A stretch of DNA of 64,000 nt from Thomasclavelia ramosa DSM 1402 (GCF_014131695.1 NZ_CP036346.1:2852001-2916000); one strand, 5' to 3'. Counted from the stretch's first letter, positions 31,165-40,220 are shown. Notes: generated by a model from the letters alone, not told the origin. Made by a program: numbers and translations.

Positions 31165-32070
31165 CTAATTTACATACTTAGTAATGAAATTCGCTAATGT
31201 CTTTCTAAATTCATCGGTTTCTTCTAATTCATATAAATAACGTTCATCTTTTAAAACAAATAATACTTTGCTACCACGGTTCGCATTATATAATGGATAG
31301 ACCATACTTAATGGTACAAAATCATCTTCTTTCATGTGGATATATAATGTTGGAATATCATTATGTTTGACCATTTCAGCATAATCTTCTTTAATATTAA
31401 CTTTAATTTCCTGTTTAATCTTACGCCTAATTAAACGCATTGTTGGAAATTTTGGTACTTTATAATCCTTAATCATTCGATAGCCTAAAATATCATACAC
31501 ACTTGTATAGGCTCCATCACTAATAATAGCTTTAACATTTTTTAATAAATGTTTACTAGCTGCTTTTAAAATAGTATTAGCACCAGCTTCTTTACCATAT
31601 AAAATTATTTCATGCTCTTTTCCGTATGTTTTTAACAAATATTCGTTCCAGCAAACAAGATCTTTTACATCTTTAATACCTAGTCCACGGATATATCCAT
31701 CACTTTGACCATGGGCACAAGCATCAACTAATAAGATATTCCAATCAGGGTATCGTTCTTTAAAAAACGGTACATATAAAGTCATATCTTTAGCCTCCAG
31801 AGCAAATGGATGCAAGATTACTAAAGTTTTTTTCGCATCAACTGCTTCAATAAGGACACCTCTTAATCTAATACCTTGGTGATTTTTTATATAAATGCTT
31901 TGCGCATCATATTTTGTTTCTAAAATACTTGGTTTATCATCTTCTTTATGATGGCGGTATAACATTGCTTTAACGGTTTTATTAGCAAAGGCATTTAAAG
32001 CTCCAGCCCCGGATGCTAACCCAGCTAAAACTGCTAATGAGGTAACTACTTTTTTTCCTTTTTTATCCAT
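31165..32070 (-). CDS. Alpha/beta-hydrolase fold protein lacking the catalytic Ser and His
   Basis: A 301-residue protein with an N-terminal hydrophobic segment (about 8-30) and an alpha/beta-hydrolase fold of the BAAT/YqkD sort: VILHPFALEAKD at the oxyanion strand, VDACAHGQSDG, and KEDDFVP at the acid position. The nucleophile elbow, normally GxSxG, reads GKEAG, with Glu in place of Ser (E161 from this start). No His is present at the usual place near the C-terminus (KDERYLYELEE). It may be a pseudoenzyme or a scaffold. The start is the ATG at 32070, overlapping the upstream gene by 8 bases; the GGDEF gene follows within about 13 bases. Confidence 0.85.
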   Translation of the reverse strand: MDKKGKKVVTSLAVLAGLASGAGALNAFANKTVKAMLYRHHKEDDKPSILETKYDAQSIYIKNHQGIRLRGVLIEAVDAKKTLVILHPFALEAKDMTLYVPFFKERYPDWNILLVDACAHGQSDGYIRGLGIKDVKDLVCWNEYLLKTYGKEHEIILYGKEAGANTILKAASKHLLKNVKAIISDGAYTSVYDILGYRMIKDYKVPKFPTMRLIRRKIKQEIKVNIKEDYAEMVKHNDIPTLYIHMKEDDFVPLSMVYPLYNANRGSKVLFVLKDERYLYELEETDEFRKTLANFITKYVN

Positions 32071-33262
32071 TTTTACCATACTCCTTATAATTTTCCATTA
32101 ATAATCGATTGATGTTACTAACTTGTTCAAAAGAGCTTAGACGGTACTCGTCATGTTCCATTCTTCCTGCATAGAAACGAATGGCTTTTTCTAACTCTTC
32201 ACGAATTGGTTCACGATACTCTGGTGGGAAAGTAGAAATCGGGAAGCAAACAAAAACAAATGTATTATAATCTTTTGAAAATAAATTAATCAATAAATCA
32301 TATCCTTCGTTTTGTACGATTGAATTTCCGATAGCTAATTGTAAATCATGATTTGCAAAAGTCAGCATATCATTCATCACAAAACGAATAACATCCATAG
32401 CAGCATTACGATAACCATCAGCATCACTTTCAAAAATTGCTTTTAAATATGGAATGACGATGTTACTGTCACCCTCCTTTTGAAAACGAGCATCAACATA
32501 ATTAAAGATTGCTTTAGTAACCCGATAATGGGATAAAACCAAATTACCAAAATCTGTCATGATTGCAAAAGCAAAACGCTGTGAATTACATAAACGCCAA
32601 ATTGCTTCTAATAATGGTTCCTTAACTTGATCATAGAAAATATCCAAGTCATCAAAAACCATCCTAATAATGATTCTAAAATAATATAAATGATATTGAT
32701 ATTGGGTATCTAAATATTTAGCCGTCGTACCATCCCATTCATACTCATAAATAATTTTATCTAATAAAAGATTCAATGAATCCATAAATCGTTTATAATT
32801 ACCATTTCGTATCAACCTTTTTAAATAAGGCATAAAGAAATCATAAAACTCATCAATTGTCTCTTGATTAGTTCCACGATGATATTCTAAATAATCTAAA
32901 ATATTACGATAATCTAATGGTTCTAACATATTCTCTGTATTTTTACTATTTATATAATGTTGAAAAACATGACAATGTAAAATTGTTCGATATTTATTGA
33001 AATAAATTATTTGCTTTAAAGCATCCTTAGTAATATATTCCTCTTCCTGTTCATGAAGATCAACTGAAAATACTGTCTTCACTTCTGGTCCCGCATAATC
33101 TAAAGTTACAAAGACATTGATTTCTCTAAATTGCGTATCACGAATATAATAATGGAACTTATGTTCAAATTTTTTTGTTTGAACACAACTATGACAGCGG
33201 TACTTACCTTGATAATTACTCTTATGCTCTTCTAAATATTTGTGTATACACTCACGTGCCAT
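32063..33262 (-). CDS. Unrecognised 399-residue protein with N-terminal Cys/His cluster
   Basis: I do not recognise this family. The first 35 residues contain C5, H7, H13, C23, H24 and C26 (CIHKYLEEHK, KYRCHSC), a possible zinc site. Residues 35-75 look like beta-strands (HYYIRDTQFREINVFVTL). The remaining 300 residues are almost all amphipathic helix, rich in Tyr, Phe, Asp and Arg, like a helical-repeat scaffold. There is no signal peptide or membrane helix. It is the first gene of a four-gene operon with the pseudo-hydrolase, the LacI-GGDEF protein and the GH1 enzyme; AGGAGGTGAAG precedes its ATG. Confidence 0.8.
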   Translation of the reverse strand: MARECIHKYLEEHKSNYQGKYRCHSCVQTKKFEHKFHYYIRDTQFREINVFVTLDYAGPEVKTVFSVDLHEQEEEYITKDALKQIIYFNKYRTILHCHVFQHYINSKNTENMLEPLDYRNILDYLEYHRGTNQETIDEFYDFFMPYLKRLIRNGNYKRFMDSLNLLLDKIIYEYEWDGTTAKYLDTQYQYHLYYFRIIIRMVFDDLDIFYDQVKEPLLEAIWRLCNSQRFAFAIMTDFGNLVLSHYRVTKAIFNYVDARFQKEGDSNIVIPYLKAIFESDADGYRNAAMDVIRFVMNDMLTFANHDLQLAIGNSIVQNEGYDLLINLFSKDYNTFVFVCFPISTFPPEYREPIREELEKAIRFYAGRMEHDEYRLSSFEQVSNINRLLMENYKEYGKNG

Positions 33263-33289
33263 GACTTCACCTCCTAGTTCCTATGTAAC

Positions 33290-33298
33290 ATTTTACCA
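33290..33298 (-). promoter_or_regulatory. Extended -10 promoter of the 399-residue protein operon
   Basis: TGGTAAAAT on the minus strand, 28 bases before the ATG. A weak TTTAAT sits 17 bases further upstream. Confidence 0.55.
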
Positions 33299-33333
33299 CT
33301 TATGTACCAATAATTAAACCAATACGAAAAAAT

Positions 33334-33362
33334 AAGTACCCAATTATTACAATTAAGTACTT
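33334..33362 (-). terminator. Terminator retained after the decayed wall-anchored protein gene
   Basis: 12-base arms AAGTACTTAATT/AATTGGGTACTT (two G-U pairs) with a 5-base loop, followed on the minus strand by ATTTTTTCG, 8 bases after the remnant's stop codon. Confidence 0.7.
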
Positions 33363-33370
33363 ATTAAATA

Positions 33371-33596
33371 TTAGCTATGTTTTTTCATAATAACCGATAC
33401 ATCTTGTAAACCAAGTATTGTTAATAAAAGATAATTTTGATAATCAATATCCTCACCTGTCTTAACTGCAGTAACTAGTTCTCCCACTCCATCAGTTGAT
33501 TAACCATAAAAAAGTATGATTCACTTCAATAATCTTTATCCAGATTGAAACTTCTTGATCTTCTTTTGTTCTTACAAAAAATTTCAATACTACCAT
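33371..33596 (-). pseudogene. C-terminal remnant of a sortase-anchored surface protein
   Basis: The interval between the PHP phosphatase and the 399-residue protein gene has no intact gene, but on the minus strand it reads as the end of a wall-anchored protein. The last part, DGVGELVTAVKTGED, then NYLLLTILGLQDVSVIM and KKHS before a stop at 33371-33373, has the KTGE sorting motif, hydrophobic helix and basic tail. Just upstream, in another frame (a +1 shift near 33493), is EVSIWIKIIEVNHTFLWLIN. Boundaries upstream are approximate. The rest, up to about 33700, shows no coding signal I can support. Confidence 0.6.
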
Positions 33597-33700
33597 TATA
33601 TACTTAAACAACAGCATATAATATCTTATTTATGCTTGTAAATCATTAGCTATAATACCCTAAAATATTGTCGCTCCTTTATTAATTATTCGTGATAAAA

Positions 33701-33729
33701 GATGGAACCTAACGCTCTTAGATTCCATC
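33701..33729 (-). terminator. Terminator of the ecf-truA-PHP operon
   Basis: A 12-bp stem GATGGAATCTAA/TTAGGTTCCATC (one G-U pair) with a 5-base loop, followed on the minus strand by TTTTATC. Confidence 0.85.
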
Positions 33730-33730
33730 C

Positions 33731-34606
33731 TTATTTACCTTTTTTAAATTCAGGTATATTAATTACATTTAATTTGTGACGCCATGCAAACTTCTCCAAA
33801 GCTTCAAAATCATCCTGATTGAAATCATCAGGACTATGCGCATCAATTCCAAGAATCACTTTACACCCTACCTCTCCAACAATATCAAAAAAGTGACTAT
33901 TGGGATATGGATATTGGATTTCGTCCCCGACTTTACGATAGCCACGGCGAATCCCACCAGCATTAACTTCTAAAGGAACGTCTTTTTCTAATGCTTTTTG
34001 ACATATTTCCCGGGTAATATTTTCACATAACTCGTCGAAATATACTTTTCCAACCATAAATAAGTCAGGATGAGCTACATAAGAAAATAAATTAGTATCT
34101 AATGCCTTCAACAAATCGTTTTTATAACTAATTATTTCTTCATCACTAATATCCATCTTACCATAATAACGAGTATGAACAGTGTACTTATTAAAGTGAT
34201 TTCCTAAAATCAAATAATCTGCTTCTCCTGAATTTAATAATCCTTGATAATAATCTAAATATTCTTCAAAATACTCAGCTTCAAAACCTTGATATATTGT
34301 AATTTGATCACAATATTTTTCCTTTAGCCGCTTTACTTCTTCAAGATGTAACTGCTTATCTTTATATGGCATTCGCATTGCAGGACCATTAGTAATGATT
34401 GCTTTACAAGCAACCGCAAACGAACGAAAATGATTAAGAGTATAACGCATTCCTTTAAAGATATGTTTACGATAACGTGGTAAAGGAACATGCTCACTAA
34501 AGCCTAAAACTTCAATACCTTCTTCAATTGCTGATTTAACCATTGCTTCTTCATTGCCAACCGCATGACCGCAGCGGAATGTATGTGTATGAAAATTAGT
34601 TTTCAT
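33731..34606 (-). CDS. PHP-domain phosphatase (histidinol-phosphatase-like)
   Basis: A 291-residue PHP family metal-dependent phosphoesterase, closest in pattern to HisJ/HisK histidinol phosphatases. Metal ligands are visible in NFHTHTFRCGHA, GFSEH, GFEAEYFEE, LGNHF, YVAHPDL and LGIDAHSPDD. No his genes are near, so the true substrate is uncertain. The start is an ATG at 34606 (or 34609), downstream of GAGGTG; it overlaps truA by 11 bases. It takes the place where rplM and rpsI usually follow truA in Firmicutes. Confidence 0.82.
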   Translation of the reverse strand: MKTNFHTHTFRCGHAVGNEEAMVKSAIEEGIEVLGFSEHVPLPRYRKHIFKGMRYTLNHFRSFAVACKAIITNGPAMRMPYKDKQLHLEEVKRLKEKYCDQITIYQGFEAEYFEEYLDYYQGLLNSGEADYLILGNHFNKYTVHTRYYGKMDISDEEIISYKNDLLKALDTNLFSYVAHPDLFMVGKVYFDELCENITREICQKALEKDVPLEVNAGGIRRGYRKVGDEIQYPYPNSHFFDIVGEVGCKVILGIDAHSPDDFNQDDFEALEKFAWRHKLNVINIPEFKKGK

Positions 34607-35333
34607 CATAAAACACCTCATGTAAGTATAGTCCCTGGGGCTTAGCCTTAAACAAACACTTCTGTTCACCTTTGCTATCTAATAACTCTTGTAATCGTTC
34701 TTTAGTAACCCGTTTTGCCCCAACTTGAATTAGTCCACCAACGATATGCCGAACCATATAACGTCTAAATCCATTTCCAACTAAAATAAATTTAATAATC
34801 CCCTTTTCATTAGTAATCGACAACTCATATAGTTCTCTAATTGTATTACCATACTGATCATAGCTACAAAATGATGCAAAATCATGCTCACCAATAAATA
34901 TTTTAGCTGCTTCTCTCATCAATTCTAAATCTAATGGTCGTCCATATTGAAAAATATAATTCGTTTCAAATGGACTATATTCTTTTGTACTTAATAAATA
35001 ATGATATTCTTTTTTTATTGCACTATAACGACTATGAAAATTCTCATCAACAAAGTATGAATCTAAGATATATATATCATTTGGTAAAAAATGATTAATT
35101 GCCCGTTTCCACTGCGCTTCAGGCATTTCTCTTGTAGTATCAAAATGAAAAACTTGTTTAGTTCCATGAACCTTTGCATCGGTTCTTCCTGAACCATGAA
35201 TAATAATCTCTTCTTTGCATATATTTTTTAATGCCTTTTGGATCTCGCCCTGTACTGTTCGTAATTTATTTTGCACTTGAAAGCCATGAAATTTACTTCC
35301 GTCATAGCTTACACTACATTTAACCCTAACCAT
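34596..35333 (-). CDS. truA: tRNA pseudouridine synthase A
   Basis: A 245-residue enzyme that converts uridines 38-40 of the tRNA anticodon stem-loop to pseudouridine. The catalytic Asp is D52 in GSGRTDAKVHG. Other family patches are YDGSKFHGFQVQ, HFDT, KEYHY and GNGFRRYMVRHIVGGL. The length is standard. Its ATG shares a base with the TAA of ecfT (TAATG), so it is co-translated with the ECF transporter genes, as is usual in Firmicutes. Confidence 0.97.
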   Translation of the reverse strand: MVRVKCSVSYDGSKFHGFQVQNKLRTVQGEIQKALKNICKEEIIIHGSGRTDAKVHGTKQVFHFDTTREMPEAQWKRAINHFLPNDIYILDSYFVDENFHSRYSAIKKEYHYLLSTKEYSPFETNYIFQYGRPLDLELMREAAKIFIGEHDFASFCSYDQYGNTIRELYELSITNEKGIIKFILVGNGFRRYMVRHIVGGLIQVGAKRVTKERLQELLDSKGEQKCLFKAKPQGLYLHEVFYDEN

Positions 35334-36133
35334 TACAAAACAAAGCTCATTATAATCACAGTACCGGAAACAACTATTGTAAGTGCAAAGGCCATTGTAT
35401 CACTGGTCTGCCAGTTTAATGATTTATAACGAGTACGCGATGCTTCAGGATTATAATTACGACTTTCCATTGCATTGGCAAGATCCTCAGCTCGTTGAAA
35501 AGCAGAGATAAATAAGGGAATAATTAGAGAAACAATCGCTTTAATTTTTTCCGAAATAGTACCTTCATTAAAGTCAACACCGCGGCTTGCTTGAGCTTTC
35601 ATGATACGCTTAGCTTCATCTAATAAATCTGGAATAAAACGTAAAGCAATTGATATCATCATCGCCAATTCATGAGCAGGGAAACCAAAACGCTTAAACG
35701 GATTCAATAGATTTTCAATTGCTAGTGTTAAATCGAGCGGTTTAGTTGAAGATGTTAAGATAGTTGTCAAAGTAATAATTAAAATTAAGCGAATAAAAAT
35801 ATACGCTGATTGAATCAATGCCCCCGAATAAATCTTAAGTGATCCAATTGTGAATAATACACTTCCTGTATTGATTAAAAAAATATTAAAAATCATTAAG
35901 AAGAGCATCATAAAAACCATCGGTTTAATTGCTTTTAAAATATGTTTAATAGAAATATTTGATAATCCTGCAACTAACAAAACAAATACTCCCATGATAC
36001 CATATCCAATAAACCCTGCATCAAAGAAAATAGCAATTAAAAAGATTAGTAGAGCTCCTATTTTTAATCGGGGATCTAATTGATGGATTAAAGAATTAAC
36101 AGGAATATATTTACCAAATGTCATATTATCCAT
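35333..36133 (-). CDS. ecfT: ECF transporter transmembrane component EcfT
   Basis: A 266-residue integral membrane protein of energy-coupling factor transporters. It links the two ATPases to exchangeable vitamin-binding S subunits. About five hydrophobic helices occupy 25-140 and 240-265. The two coupling helices contain the Ala-Arg-Gly motifs in the form MKAQASRGVDF (about 180) and ANAMESRNY (about 223). Its start overlaps ecfA2 by 8 bases. S components are not encoded here. Confidence 0.95.
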   Translation of the reverse strand: MDNMTFGKYIPVNSLIHQLDPRLKIGALLIFLIAIFFDAGFIGYGIMGVFVLLVAGLSNISIKHILKAIKPMVFMMLFLMIFNIFLINTGSVLFTIGSLKIYSGALIQSAYIFIRLILIITLTTILTSSTKPLDLTLAIENLLNPFKRFGFPAHELAMMISIALRFIPDLLDEAKRIMKAQASRGVDFNEGTISEKIKAIVSLIIPLFISAFQRAEDLANAMESRNYNPEASRTRYKSLNWQTSDTMAFALTIVVSGTVIIMSFVL

Positions 36134-36977
36134 TTAATTCACCGCCAATCGCTGCAATGAGCTGTTCAATATTATTAATTGAAGAATCAAGATTAAATCC
36201 TTGATTATTTAGTTTTATGATAAAATTAGTAATGATTGGTAAATCGATCCCCAAGCTATTTAAATACTCACTATCCTTAAAAACATTAGTGACTGTATCA
36301 TGTTTTTCAACTTTCCCGTGATTCATTACTACTACTTCATCACAATATTGTAAAACATGATTCATATCATGAGTTACTAAAATAATAGTTTTACCACTTT
36401 CATTTATTCGTTTAAATAAACTCATCATTTCATTAGTCCCTTGCGGATCTAATCCAGCAGTTGGTTCGTCCAAAATTAAAATATCCGGATTCATTGCCAA
36501 AATTCCAGCAATTGCTACTCGGCGTTTTTGACCACCTGACAAATCAAAAGGCGATTTATTTAAATAGCTTTCGTCTAATCCTACCGTTTTGAGAACGTTA
36601 TGAGCAATTTTTTTAGCCTCTTCTTCACTGACTCCAAAATTCATAGGTCCAAAAATAATATCCTTTTCGATTGTTTCTTCAAATAATTGATATTCAGGAA
36701 ACTGAAAAACTAGCCCTGCTTTTTTACGAAGTGGTTTTAATTTACTTGGTTTGTCGGTTGCTGTAATTAGATATTCATCAATATTGATACTCCCGCTTGT
36801 AGGTAGTAACAAAGCATTGATATGTTGAATCAAAGTACTCTTTCCGCTACCGGTCTGTCCAATAATCGCTGTAAAGCTTTGATCAGTAATTTTTAAATTT
36901 ACTCCTTTTAAAGCATGGTAAGCAAAAGGGGTATTTTCACTATAAATATGTTCTACTTCTTTAAATGTAATTGACAT
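36126..36977 (-). CDS. ecfA2: ECF transporter ATP-binding subunit EcfA2
   Basis: A 283-residue ABC ATPase, partner of EcfA1 in group II ECF vitamin transporters. Walker A is GQTGSGKST (about 40), the Q-loop is FPEYQLFEETIEKDI, the signature LSGGQKRR, Walker B LILDEPTAGLD, and the switch His is in VTHDM. The C-terminal domain (about 230-283) binds EcfA1. It overlaps the end of ecfA1 by 25 bases and the start of ecfT by 8. Confidence 0.95.
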   Translation of the reverse strand: MSITFKEVEHIYSENTPFAYHALKGVNLKITDQSFTAIIGQTGSGKSTLIQHINALLLPTSGSINIDEYLITATDKPSKLKPLRKKAGLVFQFPEYQLFEETIEKDIIFGPMNFGVSEEEAKKIAHNVLKTVGLDESYLNKSPFDLSGGQKRRVAIAGILAMNPDILILDEPTAGLDPQGTNEMMSLFKRINESGKTIILVTHDMNHVLQYCDEVVVMNHGKVEKHDTVTNVFKDSEYLNSLGIDLPIITNFIIKLNNQGFNLDSSINNIEQLIAAIGGELNG

Positions 36978-37783
36978 AATTCTGTAATTAATACCTCCTC
37001 TTGTAAAGACATGCTAGTCCTAATGTTTAATTTTTCTAAACCCTTAGCTACTTTTAAAGCAAATGGGATATCTAATTCATATTTGACCAAATTGGCTTCA
37101 TCACTTAGGATATCCTTAGGATTACCACTTGCAACAACTTCACCAGCACTCAACATAATTACCTGATCAGCATTTTTAGCTTCTTCAATATCGTGAGTTA
37201 TAGAAATAATCGTAATATCTTTTTCTTTATTTAATTCCTTAACTAGACTATTAATTTCACGCCGTCCCATTGGATCTAACATGCTTGTTGCTTCATCCAA
37301 AATAATGATTGTTGGAGCCATTGCTAAAATACCAGCAATTGCCACTCGCTGCTTTTGCCCCCCAGACAATTTAGTTGGCTCATGATCAAGAAAATCACTC
37401 ATACCTACTTTAGCTGCATAAGTATTAATGATTTTATCCATATCACTTTGTGGTACACATGTGTTCTCTAAACCAAAGGCTATATCATCACGAACTGTTG
37501 CCCCAATGAACTGATTATCAGGATTTTGAAAAACAATTCCTATATTATCTCTGACTTTATATAAATTTTCCAAATTAAGTTCGTATCCATTAATAATAAT
37601 TGAACCGCTCTTTTTTTCTAGTAGTCCAATTAGTAACTTTGCAATCGTACTTTTTCCGCTACCATTATGTCCTAAAATAGCAACATAATCTCCTTTATTT
37701 ATATCAAAAGAAATATGATTGATCGTCTTTAGACCAGCTTCATATTCAAATGATAAATCTTTTATTTCAATGATTTTATCCAT
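36953..37783 (-). CDS. ecfA1: ECF transporter ATP-binding subunit EcfA1
   Basis: A 276-residue ABC ATPase. Walker A is GHNGSGKST, the Q-loop FQNPDNQFIGATVRDDI, the signature LSGGQKQR, and Walker B IILDEATSMLD (Ala in place of the usual Pro, as is common in EcfA1). The switch His is in SITHDI. The start is the ATG at 37783; two GTG codons upstream belong to the ribosome site GGGTGG. First gene of ecfA1-ecfA2-ecfT-truA-PHP, with its own promoter after the rplQ terminator. Confidence 0.95.
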   Translation of the reverse strand: MDKIIEIKDLSFEYEAGLKTINHISFDINKGDYVAILGHNGSGKSTIAKLLIGLLEKKSGSIIINGYELNLENLYKVRDNIGIVFQNPDNQFIGATVRDDIAFGLENTCVPQSDMDKIINTYAAKVGMSDFLDHEPTKLSGGQKQRVAIAGILAMAPTIIILDEATSMLDPMGRREINSLVKELNKEKDITIISITHDIEEAKNADQVIMLSAGEVVASGNPKDILSDEANLVKYELDIPFALKVAKGLEKLNIRTSMSLQEEVLITELCQLHLKK

Positions 37784-37815
37784 CTTTTTCACCACCCGTT
37801 TAACTACTCCTAAAC

Positions 37816-37844
37816 ATTCTATTATTATTACTTGACTTAGTCAA
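37816..37844 (-). promoter_or_regulatory. Promoter of the ecfA1 operon
   Basis: On the minus strand TTGACT (37844-37839) and TAGAAT (37821-37816) are 17 bases apart. The -35 lies in a small inverted repeat, CTTGAC TTA GTCAAG (37831-37845). Confidence 0.75.
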
Positions 37845-37859
37845 GCAAAGTAAAAGAAA

Positions 37860-37877
37860 AAAGACCCGAGGGTCTTT
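37860..37877 (-). terminator. Terminator of the ribosomal protein supercluster
   Basis: AAAGACCC/GGGTCTTT stem with a 2-base loop, then TTTCTTTT on the minus strand, 5 bases after the rplQ stop. Confidence 0.85.
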
Positions 37878-37882
37878 AACAA

Positions 37883-38245
37883 TTAAACTAAAGCGATGAT
37901 TGCCATTGGGGCATTGTCACCTTTACGGTTGTAAGTCTTTAAGATACGAGTGTATCCACCATTTACATCACTATATTTAGGTGCAACATCATCAAATAAT
38001 TTTTGTACTGCAGTTTTTCCAGTTTCAGCATCAACTACATTGTGTAATACAGCAGCAGCTTGACGTCTAGCGTGTAAGTCACCGCGTTTACCTAAAGTAA
38101 TTAATTCTTCAACAACAGAACGAACTTCTTTAGCTCTAGTTTCTGTAGTTTCTAATTTACCGTACATAATTACTTCTGTTGCAAGAGAACGTAACATTGA
38201 TTTTCTAATATCAGAAGTACGTCCTAATTTTCTATTTTTAGCCAT
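37883..38245 (-). CDS. rplQ: 50S ribosomal protein L17
   Basis: A 120-residue protein, standard bacterial L17, located near the tunnel exit. The N-terminus [21 protein letters not shown] and the [25 protein letters not shown] end are diagnostic. It is the last gene of the supercluster, 32 bases after rpoA, and is followed at once by a strong terminator. Confidence 0.98.
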   Translation of the reverse strand: MAKNRKLGRTSDIRKSMLRSLATEVIMYGKLETTETRAKEVRSVVEELITLGKRGDLHARRQAAAVLHNVVDAETGKTAVQKLFDDVAPKYSDVNGGYTRILKTYNRKGDNAPMAIIALV

Positions 38246-38277
38246 GAGATTAGCGCTCCTTCCTTCGTACTCGCGAA

Positions 38278-39222
38278 TTAATCGATAGGTTTAAACCCTA
38301 ACCCTAATTCAACTAATTTTTCTTTTACTTCTTTTAACGATTTCTTACCTAAGTTTCTTACTTTGATCATATCATCTTCAGATTTAGCGGCAAGATCTTG
38401 AACAGTTTGGATACCTGCTCTTTTTAAACAGTTGTATGAACGTACTGATAAATCTAATTCTTCAATCGTCATATCTAATACTTTATTAGTTGTATCACTT
38501 TGAGCTTCAGACATAACTTCCATATTCACAGCCATATCAGTTAACTCTACAAACATATTTAAATGTTCTACTAAAATCTTAGCAGCTAATGAAATAGCTT
38601 CATAAGGTTTTAAAGCTCCATTTGTTTCGATTTCTAAAGTTAATTGATCATATTTGGCACTTTCCCCAACACGAGTTGGTTCAACTGCATAAGATACTTT
38701 TTCAACTGGTGAATAAATTGAATCAGTAGGAATAATACCAATAGTATTAATTTCCTTCTTATTTTGATCAGCACTTACATAACCACGATCTTTTTTAGCA
38801 TATAATTCCATGTATAAGTGAGCACCTTGAGCAACATGAGCAATTTCCATATCATTAGAAATCATTGTTACTTCTGAAGGGCATTGAATGTCAGCACCTG
38901 TTACAGTAGCAGGTCCCTCAACATCAATAATCATTGTAGCCGATTCATCACTATCCACATCAAAGACTAATTTCTTAAGATTTAAGATAATTGATGTAAC
39001 ATCTTCGACAACACCATCTACTGCAGAAAATTCATGGATAGCACCTTGAACTTTAATTGCATATACAGCAGATCCAGGTAAAGAAGATAGAAGAACTCGA
39101 CGAAGTGAATTCCCCAAAGTTGTACCGAAACCTCTTTCTAAAGGTTCAATAACAAATTTACCATAATTATCTGTTTCATCATAATTAGCTATATTAAAAT
39201 TTGCTTTTTCAAACTTTTGCAT
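38278..39222 (-). CDS. rpoA: RNA polymerase alpha subunit
   Basis: A 314-residue subunit. The N-terminal domain (1-230: [25 protein letters not shown]) dimerises and starts polymerase assembly. The C-terminal domain (about 245-314: [32 protein letters not shown]) contacts UP elements and activators. The length is normal. It lies between rpsK and rplQ as in other Firmicutes. Confidence 0.98.
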   Translation of the reverse strand: MQKFEKANFNIANYDETDNYGKFVIEPLERGFGTTLGNSLRRVLLSSLPGSAVYAIKVQGAIHEFSAVDGVVEDVTSIILNLKKLVFDVDSDESATMIIDVEGPATVTGADIQCPSEVTMISNDMEIAHVAQGAHLYMELYAKKDRGYVSADQNKKEINTIGIIPTDSIYSPVEKVSYAVEPTRVGESAKYDQLTLEIETNGALKPYEAISLAAKILVEHLNMFVELTDMAVNMEVMSEAQSDTTNKVLDMTIEELDLSVRSYNCLKRAGIQTVQDLAAKSEDDMIKVRNLGKKSLKEVKEKLVELGLGFKPID

Positions 39223-39271
39223 CTATTTCCCTCCTCACTAGGAATTATTATTTTTTTTGATCATACAATAA

Positions 39272-39664
39272 TTATCCACGAGGACGTTTTGGTGGACGGC
39301 ACCCGTTATGTGGAATTGGAGTAACATCATTGATTGCAGTTACTTCTAATCCAGCAGCTTGTAAAGCTCTAACAGCTGCTTCACGTCCTGGTCCAGGACC
39401 TTTAACACATACTTCTACAGATTTTACTCCGTGATCCATTGATGCTTTTGCAGCAGCTTCAGAAGCCATTTGCGCAGCAAATGGAGTAGATTTTCTTGAA
39501 CCTTTAAATCCTAATGCACCAGCACTAGACCATGTTAATACATTACCATGTTCATCAGTAATTGTTACAATAGTATTATTGAAAGTTGAATGAACATGTG
39601 CTACACCTTTTGCGATATTCTTTTTTGCACGTTTTTTACCACGTACTTGTTTAACTTTTGCCAT
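39272..39664 (-). CDS. rpsK: 30S ribosomal protein S11
   Basis: A 130-residue protein of the 30S platform that helps to form the mRNA exit channel. The sequence [26 protein letters not shown] and the C-terminal [14 protein letters not shown] are diagnostic. The N-terminus is Lys/Arg-rich. It is 19 bases downstream of rpsM. Confidence 0.98.
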   Translation of the reverse strand: MAKVKQVRGKKRAKKNIAKGVAHVHSTFNNTIVTITDEHGNVLTWSSAGALGFKGSRKSTPFAAQMASEAAAKASMDHGVKSVEVCVKGPGPGREAAVRALQAAGLEVTAINDVTPIPHNGCRPPKRPRG

Positions 39665-39683
39665 TTCTAGTTCAACCTCCTAT

Positions 39684-40049
39684 CTATTTTTTCTTTCCTG
39701 CGATTGGTTTTGCCTTACCCTTACGAGTACGAGCATTTGTTTTAGTCTTTTGACCACGAACAGGAAGTCCTTTACGATGACGGATTCCTCTGTAGCTTCC
39801 AATTTCCATTAAGCGTTTAATGTTTAAAGCTACTTCTCGACGAAGGTCACCTTCAACTTTAATTGATTCTATTTCTTTTCTAATTGTACCGATTTCATCT
39901 TCAGTTAAATCTTTAACTCTAGTGTTCTCGTTAATTCCAACTTTTTTCAAAATTTCTTGAGCTGTTGGTTTACCGATACCATAGATATAAGTTAATGAGA
40001 TAACCACACGTTTGTCACGTGGGATATCAACTCCAGCAATACGAGCCAT
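39684..40049 (-). CDS. rpsM: 30S ribosomal protein S13
   Basis: A 121-residue protein of the 30S head that contacts the 50S subunit and the P-site tRNA through its basic C-terminal tail ([21 protein letters not shown]). The N-terminus [21 protein letters not shown] and the motif [17 protein letters not shown] are diagnostic. It has a GGAGG site 7 bases upstream. Confidence 0.98.
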   Translation of the reverse strand: MARIAGVDIPRDKRVVISLTYIYGIGKPTAQEILKKVGINENTRVKDLTEDEIGTIRKEIESIKVEGDLRREVALNIKRLMEIGSYRGIRHRKGLPVRGQKTKTNARTRKGKAKPIAGKKK

Positions 40050-40075
40050 TTTATTTCCTCCTAATTAACTACTAA

Positions 40076-40189
40076 TTAACCTTGTCTTTGTTTATGTTTA
40101 GGGTTTTCGCAAATAACCATTACGCGCCCTTTTCTTTTAATTACTCTGCATTTATCACACATTGGTTTTACAGATGGTCTTACTTTCAT
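40076..40189 (-). CDS. rpmJ: 50S ribosomal protein L36 (zinc type)
   Basis: A 37-residue protein, short enough to be missed by ORF length filters. It reads [14 protein letters not shown] and ends [12 protein letters not shown]. It has the zinc ligands C11, C14, C27 and H32 of the zinc-binding (C+) form of L36. It lies between infA and rpsM, with a GGAGG site, and matches the normal Firmicute order. Confidence 0.95.
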   Translation of the reverse strand: MKVRPSVKPMCDKCRVIKRKGRVMVICENPKHKQRQG

Positions 40190-40220
40190 CTTGTCTACCT
40201 CCTTTTGGAAGATTTAAGTT

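Noticed and set aside
34610-34669. N-terminal extension of the PHP phosphatase (20 extra residues)
   Set aside because: The extra part lies inside truA and has no ribosome site; the family's N-terminal metal motif begins right after the internal ATG.
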